From: Streptomyces coelicoflavus
GTDB lineage: Bacteria > Actinomycetota > Actinomycetes > Streptomycetales > Streptomycetaceae
DNA: 64,000 nucleotides
Direction: 5' to 3'
Assembly (NCBI RefSeq): GCF_003112555.1
Contig: NZ_BEWB01000017.1
Coordinates: 62,001-126,000, forward strand
The position numbers were made by a program, and so were the translations under genes. Shown here piece after piece: positions 27,311 through 35,167 of the stretch. How positions within the stretch are numbered: position 1 is the first letter of the stretch; every line of letters begins with the position of its first letter. The notes beneath the pieces were generated by a model, which saw nothing but the letters and a program-made list of their open reading frames with translations, searched no databases and had not been told where the DNA came from.

Positions 27311-28627
27311 ATGGCTGACGCCGCGCTGCGGCTGCAGAACCTCTTCGAACAGTTGCTGGGAGCACCACTCCCGGTGCGCATCCGCGCCTGGGACGGTTCG
27401 CAGGCGGGTCCGCCGGGCGCACCGACCCTCGTCGTCCGCAACCGCAGGGCGCTGCGCCGCCTGCTGTTCAAACCCGGTGAACTGGGCCTGGCCCGCGCCT
27501 GGGTGGCCGGCGACCTCGACATCGAGGGCGACCTCTACACCGCCCTCGGTCTGATGGCCGGCCTGATCTGGGAGCGCGGTGAGGACGCCCGCGGCCTGGT
27601 CGAGGCGCTGCGCGACCCGGAGGCCCGGGCCGCCGTACGCGGTCTGGTGAGGCTCGCCGGGCCGCCGCTGCCCCCGGCCCCGCCGCCGGAGGAGGTCCGC
27701 CGCTCCCGCGGCCACCTGCACACCAAGCGCACCGACCGGCGGGCCATCAGCCACCACTACGACGTCGGCAACGACTTCTACGAACTCGTCCTCGGCCCCT
27801 CCATGGTGTACTCCTGCGCCTACTGGCCCGCGCCGCCCGCCGAGGGCGGCACGCTGGAGGACGCCCAGCGCGACAAGCTCGAACTGGTCAGCCGCAAGCT
27901 GGGCCTGAGCCCCGGTCAGCGTCTCCTCGACGTCGGCTGCGGCTGGGGCTCCATGGCGATCCACGCGGCCCGCGAGCACGGCGTGAGCGTCGTCGGCGTC
28001 ACCCTCTCCCAGGAGCAGGCCGCGTACGCGCGCAAACGCGTCGCCGACGAGGGGCTCACCGACCGGGTGGAGATCCGCGTCCAGGACTACCGGGACGTCG
28101 CGGACGGGCCGTACGACGCCATCTCCTCCATCGGCATGGCCGAACACGTCGGCGCCGAGCGCTACCTGGAGTACGCCACCGACCTGCACAAGCTGCTCAA
28201 GCCCGGCGGACGGCTGCTGAACCACCAGATCGCCCGCCGCCCCCAGAGGGACGAAGCCACCTACCGCGTCGACGACTTCATCGACGCCTACGTGTTCCCC
28301 GACGGCGAACTGGCCCCGGTCGGCACCACCGTCACCCAGCTGGAGCGTGCCGGGTTCGAGGTCCGCGACGTGGAGTCGATCCGCGAGCACTACGCGCTCA
28401 CCCTGCGCCGCTGGGTCGCCAACCTGGAGTCCGACTGGGCGACCGCCGTCCGGCTCGTCAGCCCCGGCCGCGCCCGGGTCTGGCAGCTGTACATGGCCGC
28501 CTCCGCGCTCGCCTTCGAACGCAACCGCATCGGCGTCAACCAGGTCCTCGCCGTGAAGACGCCCGGCTCGGGCGCCTCCGGCCTGCCGCTGCGCGCCCGC
28601 GTGTGGGGCGCCCCCGGCCAAACCTGA
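27311..28627 (+). CDS. Cyclopropane-fatty-acyl-phospholipid synthase family methyltransferase
   Basis: The protein is 438 aa from ATG 27311, with GGAGG 6 nt upstream. The first 120 or so residues form the variable N-terminal domain (LVVRNRRALRRLLFKPGELGLARAWVAGDLDIEGDL). The SAM-binding site is LLDVGCGWGSMAIHAA near 208, followed by VTLSQEQAAYARKR. The bicarbonate and active-site region AISSIGMAEHVG and a C-terminal FPDGEL..V segment also fit the family. It methylates or cyclopropanates unsaturated acyl chains in membrane lipids. The gene stands alone between two hairpins. Confidence 0.9.
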   Translation: MADAALRLQNLFEQLLGAPLPVRIRAWDGSQAGPPGAPTLVVRNRRALRRLLFKPGELGLARAWVAGDLDIEGDLYTALGLMAGLIWERGEDARGLVEALRDPEARAAVRGLVRLAGPPLPPAPPPEEVRRSRGHLHTKRTDRRAISHHYDVGNDFYELVLGPSMVYSCAYWPAPPAEGGTLEDAQRDKLELVSRKLGLSPGQRLLDVGCGWGSMAIHAAREHGVSVVGVTLSQEQAAYARKRVADEGLTDRVEIRVQDYRDVADGPYDAISSIGMAEHVGAERYLEYATDLHKLLKPGGRLLNHQIARRPQRDEATYRVDDFIDAYVFPDGELAPVGTTVTQLERAGFEVRDVESIREHYALTLRRWVANLESDWATAVRLVSPGRARVWQLYMAASALAFERNRIGVNQVLAVKTPGSGASGLPLRARVWGAPGQT

Positions 28628-28633
28628 TCCACG

Positions 28634-28685
28634 CACGACCCGAAGGGCCGGGCCCCGTGCGGGGAGCCCGGCCCTTCGGGTCGTG
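28634..28685. terminator. Bidirectional terminator, 20-bp perfect stem
   Basis: CACGACCCGAAGGGCCGGGC (28634-28653) pairs perfectly with 28666-28685 across a 12-nt loop. It separates the convergent methyltransferase and ABC permease genes. Confidence 0.85.
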
Positions 28686-28701
28686 CGGTGTCGCGGCGAG
28701 G

Positions 28702-31233
28702 TCACTCGGTCTTGATCGCGTTCAGCATGTTCAGCCGGGCGGCGTTGCGGGCCGGCCACAGGGCGGCCAGGACGCCCACCAGACCGGCCAGCACCACGAA
28801 GATCCCGATCCGGTCCCAGGGCAGGACCAGCGCGTACCCGGGGATCTCCTCGGCGACGGTCTCGCCGATCGCCCAGCCGAGGAACGTGCCGAGACCGATG
28901 CCGACCACCGCGCCGAACACCGAGATCACGACGGCCTCCAGCCGCACCATCCGCTTCACCCGGCGCCGGTCCAGGCCGATCGCGCGCAGCATGCCGATCT
29001 CCTGCTGCCGTTCGAAGACGGACATCGCGAGGGTGTTGACGACACCGAGCACCGCGATGATCAGTGCCATCGCCAGCAGGCCGTACATGACGTTCAGCAG
29101 GGTGTTGATGGCGCCGCCGAACTCGTCGCGGATGTCCTGCCGGTCCATCACGGTGATCGCGGGGTTGTCGCCGAGCGCGTCGACGAGGACCTTCTCGTTC
29201 GCCGACGACTGGCCGCCGTCGACCTTCACGAAGATCTGCCGGATGGACGGCTGCGCCTCGTGCCCGTCCACGATCTTCCGGTCGACGAGGACGGGGGAGA
29301 GGAACTCGCTGTCCTTGTAGACGGCGCCGACCGTCAGCGTGGCCTTCTCGTCGTCGTCGAAGGTGACGGGGACGGTGTCGCCGGGCTTCCAGCCCCTGTT
29401 CTCGGCCGTCTTCTCGGCGACCGCGATCCGGCCCCGGGCCAGCGAGCCGGCGTCGCCGCTGACGACGTCGACGGTGAGGACCTTCTCGATGTCGCCGGGG
29501 GTGACGGCGGAGGCCGACACGTACTCGCCGTCGACCCGGAAGTAGGCGTCCTGCTGCGGCGACACCGCGGACACGCCGTCGGCCTTCTCCAGGGCCGTCA
29601 GCGCGGACCGGTCGAGGTCGCCCCCGTTGGCCATCGAGACCATGTAGTCGGCCCTGATGTTGTCCGTGGTCATCTTGTCGATGGCCGCGCCGACCGTGAC
29701 GCCGAGCACCGACAGGCCGGTCACCAGCGTCAGTCCGATCGCCAGCGCCGAGGCGGTCGCGCCGGTACGGCGCGGGTTGCGGACCGCGTTCTGGCCGGCC
29801 AGCTTGCCCGCCACCCCGAAGGGCCCGACGAGCAGCGGACGGACGAGCGCGATCACGGGCCGGGACAGCAGCGGGATGAGGACGATCACGCCGATCAGTG
29901 CGAAGAACGCGCCCCCGCCGATGTACATCCGGCCGTCGTCGCCGCCGGCCGAGGCGCCCGCGACGATCCCCGCCGCACCGAGGGCGGTGACGGCCGCGCC
30001 GATGGAGTTGCGCACCACCAGCGACTTGGTGGTGGCCACCGCGTGGACGCTGTTCATGGCCGCCACCGGCGGGATCTTCGCGGCCCGGCGGCCGGGCAGC
30101 CAGGCGGCGAACACCGTGATCAGCACGCCCACCGCGAACGCCGCGACCACCGGCGTGGCGGACAGGACCAGCGGACCGGCCGGCATCTTCATGTCGAACG
30201 CGGCCATGCCGGAGCGCAGTCCGACGGCCAGACCGACACCGAGGGCGAAGCCGACGGCCGAGGCCACCAGGCCCACCAGCGCGGCCTCGGCGAGCACCGA
30301 GCGGGTGATCTGCCTGCGGGACGCGCCGACGGCGCGCATCAGGGCGATCTCCTTGGTGCGCTGCGCGACCAGCATCGTGAAGGTGTTGGAGATCAGGAAG
30401 ATCCCGACGAAGAGCGCGATGCCCGCGAAGCCGAGCAGGACCTGCTTGAGGTTGCCCAGACCCTGTTCGATCTGGTCGGCCTGCTCGTCCGCGAGCGCCT
30501 GCCCGGTCCGGGCCTCGGCGCTGTCCGGCAGCAGCGGCTCGACCGCCTTCAGGATCCGCGCGTCGTCGGCGCCGGGGGCGGCGGTGACGGTGACCTCCTC
30601 GAAGTAGCCGGGCCGGAGGTACTGCTTCTGCGCGACGGCGGTGTCGAAGAGGACGAGGCTGCCGCCCGCGTTGACGGCGCCGTCCTCGGTGGTGAACACA
30701 CCGCTGAGGGTGTACTCCTTCACCGGGCCGTTGGTCGCGACGCGCACCCGGTCGCCGACCTCGTACTCGCCCTTGCCGGCGGACTCCTCGTCCAGGGCGA
30801 TCTGGTCGTCCTTCACCGGGCCCGAGCCGTCGGTGAACGTGTACGCGGTGTCCTTGCCGTCCTTGCCGGGCGCGAAGTTGGAGCCCTTGTTGGACCAGCC
30901 GACGCCGATCAGCTTCCCGTCGGGGTCGGCGACGCCGGCGAAGCCCTCGACGCGGCCGTACACCCCGGCGACGCCGTCCACGGCGGAGATCCGGTCGAGG
31001 ACCTCGCCGGAGAGGCCGGGCTCCTCCTTGGGGTTGTCCGGGTCGGCGTACGAGGTGACGGCGACGGCGACGTCGTCGTAGCTCTTCGCCGACTGGTTGC
31101 GGAAGGCGTGGGAGAGGGTGTCGGCGAAGACCAGGGTGCCGGAGACGAACGCCACGCCGAGCATCACGGCGAGCACGGTCATCAACAGCCTGGCCTTGTG
31201 CGCGAAGACGTTGCGCAAGGCGGTACGGAACAT
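28702..31233 (-). CDS. FtsX/MacB-type ABC permease (second system)
   Basis: The protein is 843 aa from ATG 31233. It has the same layout as the 855-aa permease at 2857-5424: N-terminal helix (ARLLMTVLAVMLGVAFVSGTLVFADTL), large extracellular domain, an FtsX bundle with KEIALMRAVGASRRQI, central helices, second extracellular domain, and a last bundle with EIGMLRAIGLDRRRV ending LNMLNAIKTE. In the first permease the final residues are MNVLNAIATE, so the two are clear paralogues. The substrate is unknown. It lies 84 bp after its ATPase, a gap containing a repeated ATTCAGGGGCGGGG. Confidence 0.9.
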   Translation of the reverse strand: MFRTALRNVFAHKARLLMTVLAVMLGVAFVSGTLVFADTLSHAFRNQSAKSYDDVAVAVTSYADPDNPKEEPGLSGEVLDRISAVDGVAGVYGRVEGFAGVADPDGKLIGVGWSNKGSNFAPGKDGKDTAYTFTDGSGPVKDDQIALDEESAGKGEYEVGDRVRVATNGPVKEYTLSGVFTTEDGAVNAGGSLVLFDTAVAQKQYLRPGYFEEVTVTAAPGADDARILKAVEPLLPDSAEARTGQALADEQADQIEQGLGNLKQVLLGFAGIALFVGIFLISNTFTMLVAQRTKEIALMRAVGASRRQITRSVLAEAALVGLVASAVGFALGVGLAVGLRSGMAAFDMKMPAGPLVLSATPVVAAFAVGVLITVFAAWLPGRRAAKIPPVAAMNSVHAVATTKSLVVRNSIGAAVTALGAAGIVAGASAGGDDGRMYIGGGAFFALIGVIVLIPLLSRPVIALVRPLLVGPFGVAGKLAGQNAVRNPRRTGATASALAIGLTLVTGLSVLGVTVGAAIDKMTTDNIRADYMVSMANGGDLDRSALTALEKADGVSAVSPQQDAYFRVDGEYVSASAVTPGDIEKVLTVDVVSGDAGSLARGRIAVAEKTAENRGWKPGDTVPVTFDDDEKATLTVGAVYKDSEFLSPVLVDRKIVDGHEAQPSIRQIFVKVDGGQSSANEKVLVDALGDNPAITVMDRQDIRDEFGGAINTLLNVMYGLLAMALIIAVLGVVNTLAMSVFERQQEIGMLRAIGLDRRRVKRMVRLEAVVISVFGAVVGIGLGTFLGWAIGETVAEEIPGYALVLPWDRIGIFVVLAGLVGVLAALWPARNAARLNMLNAIKTE

Positions 31234-31317
31234 GGGTCTTCTCTGTCCGGAGGTACGTGCGAATCAGGGGCGGGGCGGGTCGGCCGGTGCCGATTCAGGG
31301 GCGGGGACGGGGACGGG

Positions 31318-32136
31318 TCAGCTGGTGCGGCCCTTGGCGTCGAACCGCTTCATGCGGTCCAGCACCGAGTCGGCCGTCGGCCCGTACAGCTCGTCGACGA
31401 TGCGTCCGTCCGCGAGGAAGACCACCCGGTCCGCGTAGGCGGCGGCCACCGGGTCGTGGGTCACCATCACCACGGTCTGGCCCAGTTCCCGCACCGAGTT
31501 GCGCAGGAAGCCGAGGACCTCGGCGCCGGAACGGGAGTCGAGGTTTCCGGTCGGCTCGTCACCGAAGATGATCTCCGGCCGCGAGGCCAGCGCCCGCGCC
31601 ACGGCGACCCGCTGCTGCTGCCCGCCGGAGAGCTGGGCGGGCCGGTGCCCGAGGCGTCCGGACAGCCCGACCATCTGGATCACGGAGTCCACCCACTGCT
31701 TGTCGGGCTTGCGGCCCGCGATGTCCATCGGAAGGGTGATGTTCTCCAGCGCCGTCAGCGTCGGCAGCAGGTTGAACGCCTGGAAGATGAAGCCGATCTT
31801 GTCCCGGCGCAACTTGGTGAGCTGCTTGTCCTTGAGCGAGCCCAGCTCGGTCTCGCCGATGCGCACCGAGCCGGACGAGAAGGTGTCCAGGCCCGCGACG
31901 CAGTGCATCAGGGTGGACTTGCCGGAGCCGGAGGGGCCCATGATCGCGGTGAGCTCGGCCTGCCGGAACTCGATGGAGACCCGGTCCAGGGCGACCACCT
32001 GGGTCTCGCCCTGGCCGTAGATCTTGGAAAGCTCCGTGGCGCGCGCGGCCACGAGGGTGGACCGGTCGGCGATGGGTGCGGTGGTCACGGGAAGGGCGCT
32101 CCTGTCGGTACGGCGAGTGCTGGGGACGTCCTCCAT
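31318..32136 (-). CDS. ABC exporter ATPase, MacB/LolD-like (second system)
   Basis: The protein is 272 aa from ATG 32136, which has AGGAA about 5 nt upstream; an in-frame start at 32208 would add an Arg-rich leader with no ribosome site. It has IMGPSGSGKSTLMHCVAGLD (Walker A), FQAFNLLPTL, LSGGQQQR, IIFGDEPTGNLDSRSGAEVLGFL and MVTHDPVAAAYADRV. The C-terminal RIVDELYGPTADSVLDRMKRFDAKGRTS nearly repeats the end of the ATPase at 2072-2860. This indicates recent duplication, or strong constraint on the permease contact. It is transcribed leftward with its permease. No MerR-type dyad like that of the first system is seen upstream. Confidence 0.92.
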   Translation of the reverse strand: MEDVPSTRRTDRSALPVTTAPIADRSTLVAARATELSKIYGQGETQVVALDRVSIEFRQAELTAIMGPSGSGKSTLMHCVAGLDTFSSGSVRIGETELGSLKDKQLTKLRRDKIGFIFQAFNLLPTLTALENITLPMDIAGRKPDKQWVDSVIQMVGLSGRLGHRPAQLSGGQQQRVAVARALASRPEIIFGDEPTGNLDSRSGAEVLGFLRNSVRELGQTVVMVTHDPVAAAYADRVVFLADGRIVDELYGPTADSVLDRMKRFDAKGRTS

Positions 32137-32412
32137 CGTTCCTGCCGTACGGCGCCGTGTAGTCAGCCGCTGTTCCGGTTTACGGGGGCGACTCCGGTCG
32201 GACGGCACCGGCCCGTGTCATACCTGCGGATGACGGGCGACCCCGACGGCGGGGCGGGTGAGAACGGGGCGGGCGCCCTGGTCGAGACGGTGAAATCCCG
32301 TCATTCCGCATACACGGCGAGCCGTCACACGCAAGGCTGTTGGCATGTGCTGATGGCCTGCCCCTGGTATCTGATGCTCCCTCAGGCGCCAATAAAATAA
32401 GACAACATCGGG

Positions 32413-32450
32413 CCTCCCGCCGAAGGGCGGGAGGTGCCTCCCGATAGGCT
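32413..32450 (+). promoter_or_regulatory. Hairpin and -10 box upstream of bldA
   Basis: CCTCCCGCC (32413-32421) and GGCGGGAGG (32426-32434) form a tight stem-loop. TAGGCT (32445-32450) is a fair -10 box, about 30 nt before the tRNA 5' end. The preceding 32340-32410 stretch is unusually AT-rich for this genome and codes for nothing I can support. Confidence 0.45.
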
Positions 32451-32479
32451 CAAGGCACGCGACGCGGAGCCCACGGCCT

Positions 32480-32566
32480 GCCCGGATGGTGGAATGCAGA
32501 CACGGCGAGCTTAAACCTCGCTGCCCCTTCGAGGGCGTGCCGGTTCAAGTCCGGCTCCGGGCACCA
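32480..32566 (+). tRNA. bldA: tRNA-Leu(UAA), bldA
   Basis: This 87-nt class II tRNA has acceptor arms GCCCGGA (32480-32486) and TCCGGGC (32556-32562). The anticodon stem GCGAG/CTCGC encloses loop CTTAAAC with anticodon TAA at 32512-32514. It has a long variable arm, a T-loop GGTTCAAGTCC, and CCA encoded at 32564-32566. In Streptomyces this is the only tRNA that reads UUA; its loss (bald mutants) blocks aerial growth and many antibiotics because UUA codons are confined to regulatory and accessory genes. I see no clear in-frame TTA codon in the main genes here, though I did not scan every frame. Confidence 0.98.
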
Positions 32567-32620
32567 TCACCGTCGCGCCGGTGCGCGGAACCGCCGCGGC
32601 CCTCTTGGTTCCCGAGACCG

Positions 32621-32680
32621 TTGACAGAGGTGTGCAGTCGACCGGAAACTCATCCCCAGATAGTGAAGGAAATTTCACTA
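32621..32680 (+). promoter_or_regulatory. Promoter with inverted-repeat operator for pobA-like gene
   Basis: TTGACA (32621-32626) with a weak GAAACT -10 (32645-32650) is followed at once by TAGTGAA (32661-32667), 6 nt, TTCACTA (32674-32680). A perfect dyad at the likely transcription start suits repression or effector-controlled activation. No regulator gene adjoins. Confidence 0.6.
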
Positions 32681-32730
32681 CGCGAACAGCGTCTGTCCAT
32701 GGCAACGACGCCGATCGAAGGGAACGACCG

Positions 32731-33900
32731 ATGCGCACCACCGTCGGCATCATCGGGGCAGGCCCCGCCGGGCTCCTGCTGGCCCGGCTGCTGCACAACG
32801 CCGGGATCGACTCGGTCGTCCTGGAGAGCCGCGACCGTGCCTACGTCGAGCGCAGGCAGCGCGCCGGGATCCTGGAGCAGGGCACGGTGGACGTGCTGCG
32901 CGAGGCCGGGGCCGGGGAACGGATGGACCGGGAGGGGCTCCGCCACGACGGCATCGAGCTGCGGTTCGACCGCCGCCGTCACCGCGTCGACTTCCCCGCG
33001 CTCACCGGCGGCAGGTCCGTCATGGTCTACGCCCAGACCGAGGTCTGCAAGGACCTCATCGCCCTCCGGATCGAGGAGGGCGGCCCGCTGCTGTTCGAGA
33101 CCGAGGCGCTGGCGGTGGAGGGTGCCGACACGGACCGGCCGCGCGTCCGCTTCCGCCGCGAGGGCGTCGAGGACGTGCTGGAGTGCGACTACGTCGTCGG
33201 CTGCGACGGCTTCTGGGGAGTGGCCCGGAGCGCGGTCCCGGACGGGCGCACCTTCGAGCGGACGTACCCCTTCTCCTGGCTCGGCATCCTCGCCGACGTC
33301 GCCCCTTCGCACGACGAACTGGTCTACGCCCGGCACGACCGCGGCTTCGCCCTGCTGTCCATGCGCTCCCCGTCCGTCTCCCGCCTCTACCTCCAGGTCC
33401 CCGCGGACACGGACGCCGACGACTGGAGCGACGAGCGGATCTGGGACGAGCTGGAGCGCCGCTTCGAGACCGACGACGACTGGACCCTGCGCCGGGGGCC
33501 GGTCACCCAGAAGTCGGTCACCCCGATGCGCTCCTACGTCCACGAGCCCATGCGGCACGGCCGCCTCTTCCTGGCCGGCGACGCCGCGCACATCGTGCCG
33601 CCCACCGGAGCCAAGGGCCTCAACCTCGCCGTCGGCGACGTGGTGACCTTCGCGCGGGCGCTGGCCCACCGCACCGCGACCGGCTCCGACGACCTGCTCG
33701 ACGCCTACTCCGCGACCTGTCTGCGCCGCGTCTGGCAGGCCGAGCGGTTCTCGTACGACATGACGACCCTGCTGCACACCGCCCCGGACGCCACGCCCTT
33801 CGAGGACCGGCTCCAGCTGGCCCGCCTCGACCGGATCGCCTCCTCCCGCGCCGCCGAGACCGACCTCGCCGAGGCCTACACCGGGTTCCCGATCGGGTGA
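32731..33900 (+). CDS. pobA: 4-hydroxybenzoate 3-monooxygenase-like flavoprotein
   Basis: This 389-aa class A FAD monooxygenase starts at ATG 32731, with AAGGGAACG upstream. The Rossmann motif IGAGPAGL lies near 8-15, ERRQRAGILEQGTVDVLREAG is the PobA-type substrate region, DG motif YVVGCDGFWG is near 152-161, and GDAAHIVPPTGAKGLNLAVGD binds the FAD ribityl and pyrophosphate. It would convert 4-hydroxybenzoate to protocatechuate with NAD(P)H and O2, feeding the beta-ketoadipate pathway. Length matches PobA (about 390). No protocatechuate genes are next to it. The start lies 165 nt after bldA. Confidence 0.88.
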   Translation: MRTTVGIIGAGPAGLLLARLLHNAGIDSVVLESRDRAYVERRQRAGILEQGTVDVLREAGAGERMDREGLRHDGIELRFDRRRHRVDFPALTGGRSVMVYAQTEVCKDLIALRIEEGGPLLFETEALAVEGADTDRPRVRFRREGVEDVLECDYVVGCDGFWGVARSAVPDGRTFERTYPFSWLGILADVAPSHDELVYARHDRGFALLSMRSPSVSRLYLQVPADTDADDWSDERIWDELERRFETDDDWTLRRGPVTQKSVTPMRSYVHEPMRHGRLFLAGDAAHIVPPTGAKGLNLAVGDVVTFARALAHRTATGSDDLLDAYSATCLRRVWQAERFSYDMTTLLHTAPDATPFEDRLQLARLDRIASSRAAETDLAEAYTGFPIG

Positions 33901-33902
33901 GC

Positions 33903-33924
33903 GGTGCCCGGCAGTCCGGGCACC
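33903..33924 (+). terminator. Hairpin after pobA-like gene
   Basis: GGTGCCCGG (33903-33911), CAGT, CCGGGCACC (33916-33924) starts 3 nt after the stop. It is perfect and compact, without a T-run. Confidence 0.65.
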
Positions 33925-34068
33925 CCCGGCCGTGAGGGGAATCACTGATCGGCGTAGCGTGTTGAGTCGCAAGGCGAGGGAAAGATCCTCCCCAAGCAGT
34001 AGGGTCATTCCTTTGCCGTTCTATTACTCTTGAGCCAAGGCTGCGCCGTGTGGCCATGGAGGAGTGAA

Positions 34069-34992
34069 ATGAGGAGCAGAAACCCGGTCTTCTCGCGACG
34101 GGGGTTCAGCCGCGACAACGGCTACGCGGGCTTCAACGCCGCGCCGCAGGCCGGGGGACCCGCCGTCGCCACGCAGGCCAACCCGTACGCGCAGGGCACC
34201 CAGGGCAACCCGTACGCCCAGCCGCCCGCCGGCAACCCGTACGCGCAGAACCCGTACGCCCAGCCGGACCAGCAGTTCGGCGCGCCGCCGCAGGCGCCCG
34301 CCACCGCCGGCCGGATGACGATGGACGACGTCGTCATCCGTACGGCGAGCACGCTCGGCGTGCTCGTGGTGACGGCCGCGCTCGCGTGGGCGCTGCTGCC
34401 GGTGGACGACGCCAACATCAGCCGCTCTTACGGCATCGGCATCGGCGCCGCCGTGATCGGCATGGTCCTGGCGCTCGTCCAGTCCTTCAAGCGCAAGCCG
34501 ACGCCGGCGCTGATCCTGTCCTACGCGGCGTTCGAGGGTGTCTTCCTCGGCGTCGTCTCCAGCGTCGTCGACAACCGCATCGCGGACGGCGCGGCCATGC
34601 AGGCCGTGATCGGCACGATGGCGGTGTTCGCCGGTGTGCTGATCGCCTACAAGGCGGGCTGGATCCGGGTCAACCGGCGCTTCTACGGCTTCGTGATGGC
34701 CGCCGCGCTCGGCTTCGTCTTCCTGATGATGGTGAACCTGCTGTTCGCCGTCTTCGGCGGCGGCGACGGCCTCGGCTTCCGCAGCGGCGCGCTCGGTGTC
34801 GTCTTCGGCATCGTCGGCATCATCCTCGGCGCCTGCTTCCTGGCCCTCGACTTCAAGCAGGTCGAGGACGGGCTGGCCTACGGCGCCCCGCGCGAGGAGG
34901 CCTGGTTCGCCGCCTTCGGCCTCACGCTGACGCTGGTCTGGATCTACCTGGAGTTCCTGCGTCTCATCGCGATCCTGAACAGCAACGACTAG
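34069..34992 (+). CDS. Bax inhibitor-1/YccA family membrane protein
   Basis: The protein is 307 aa from ATG 34069, with GGAGGAG 5 nt upstream. A cytoplasmic N-terminal region of about 80 residues is built of NPYAQ repeats (four or more copies). Seven predicted membrane helices follow between about 90 and 300, with the family-typical long hydrophobic runs (LGVLVVTAALAWALLP, AAVIGMVLALVQSF, TLTLVWIYLEFLRLIAIL). BI-1-like proteins are thought to be pH-dependent Ca2+ leak channels or stress modulators; the bacterial role is unclear. A bidirectional-looking terminator follows. Confidence 0.88.
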   Translation: MRSRNPVFSRRGFSRDNGYAGFNAAPQAGGPAVATQANPYAQGTQGNPYAQPPAGNPYAQNPYAQPDQQFGAPPQAPATAGRMTMDDVVIRTASTLGVLVVTAALAWALLPVDDANISRSYGIGIGAAVIGMVLALVQSFKRKPTPALILSYAAFEGVFLGVVSSVVDNRIADGAAMQAVIGTMAVFAGVLIAYKAGWIRVNRRFYGFVMAAALGFVFLMMVNLLFAVFGGGDGLGFRSGALGVVFGIVGIILGACFLALDFKQVEDGLAYGAPREEAWFAAFGLTLTLVWIYLEFLRLIAILNSND

Positions 34993-35036
34993 CAACGACT
35001 GGCAACGGCTGGTACGGCTGCTACGACTGCGCAGGT

Positions 35037-35069
35037 GAAGGGCCCCGGGCTTCGTGCCCGGGGCCCTTC
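35037..35069 (+). terminator. Terminator after YccA-like gene
   Basis: GAAGGGCCCCGGGC (35037-35050), 5-nt loop, GCCCGGGGCCCTTC (35056-35069), a 14-bp perfect stem. Just upstream, AGCAACGACT is tandemly repeated across the gene's stop codon. Confidence 0.8.
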
Positions 35070-35167
35070 GTGTTGTGCGTGACCAAGTCGTACAACCATA
35101 CGAATAGATCGCGAGTCTGATCCGGGCGCAGTGCTTCCGTGTCCGATCCTTCTCGTGGGAGTCTCTC

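Noticed and set aside
28603..32400. A 1265-residue open frame over the second ABC pair
   Set aside because: It is antisense to the permease and ATPase, which carry all expected motifs; no ribosome site or family likeness.
32353..32400. 15-residue peptide frame (MACPWYLMLPQAPIK) before bldA
   Set aside because: No ribosome site and no attenuator-like structure tied to it; probably chance in an AT-rich tract.
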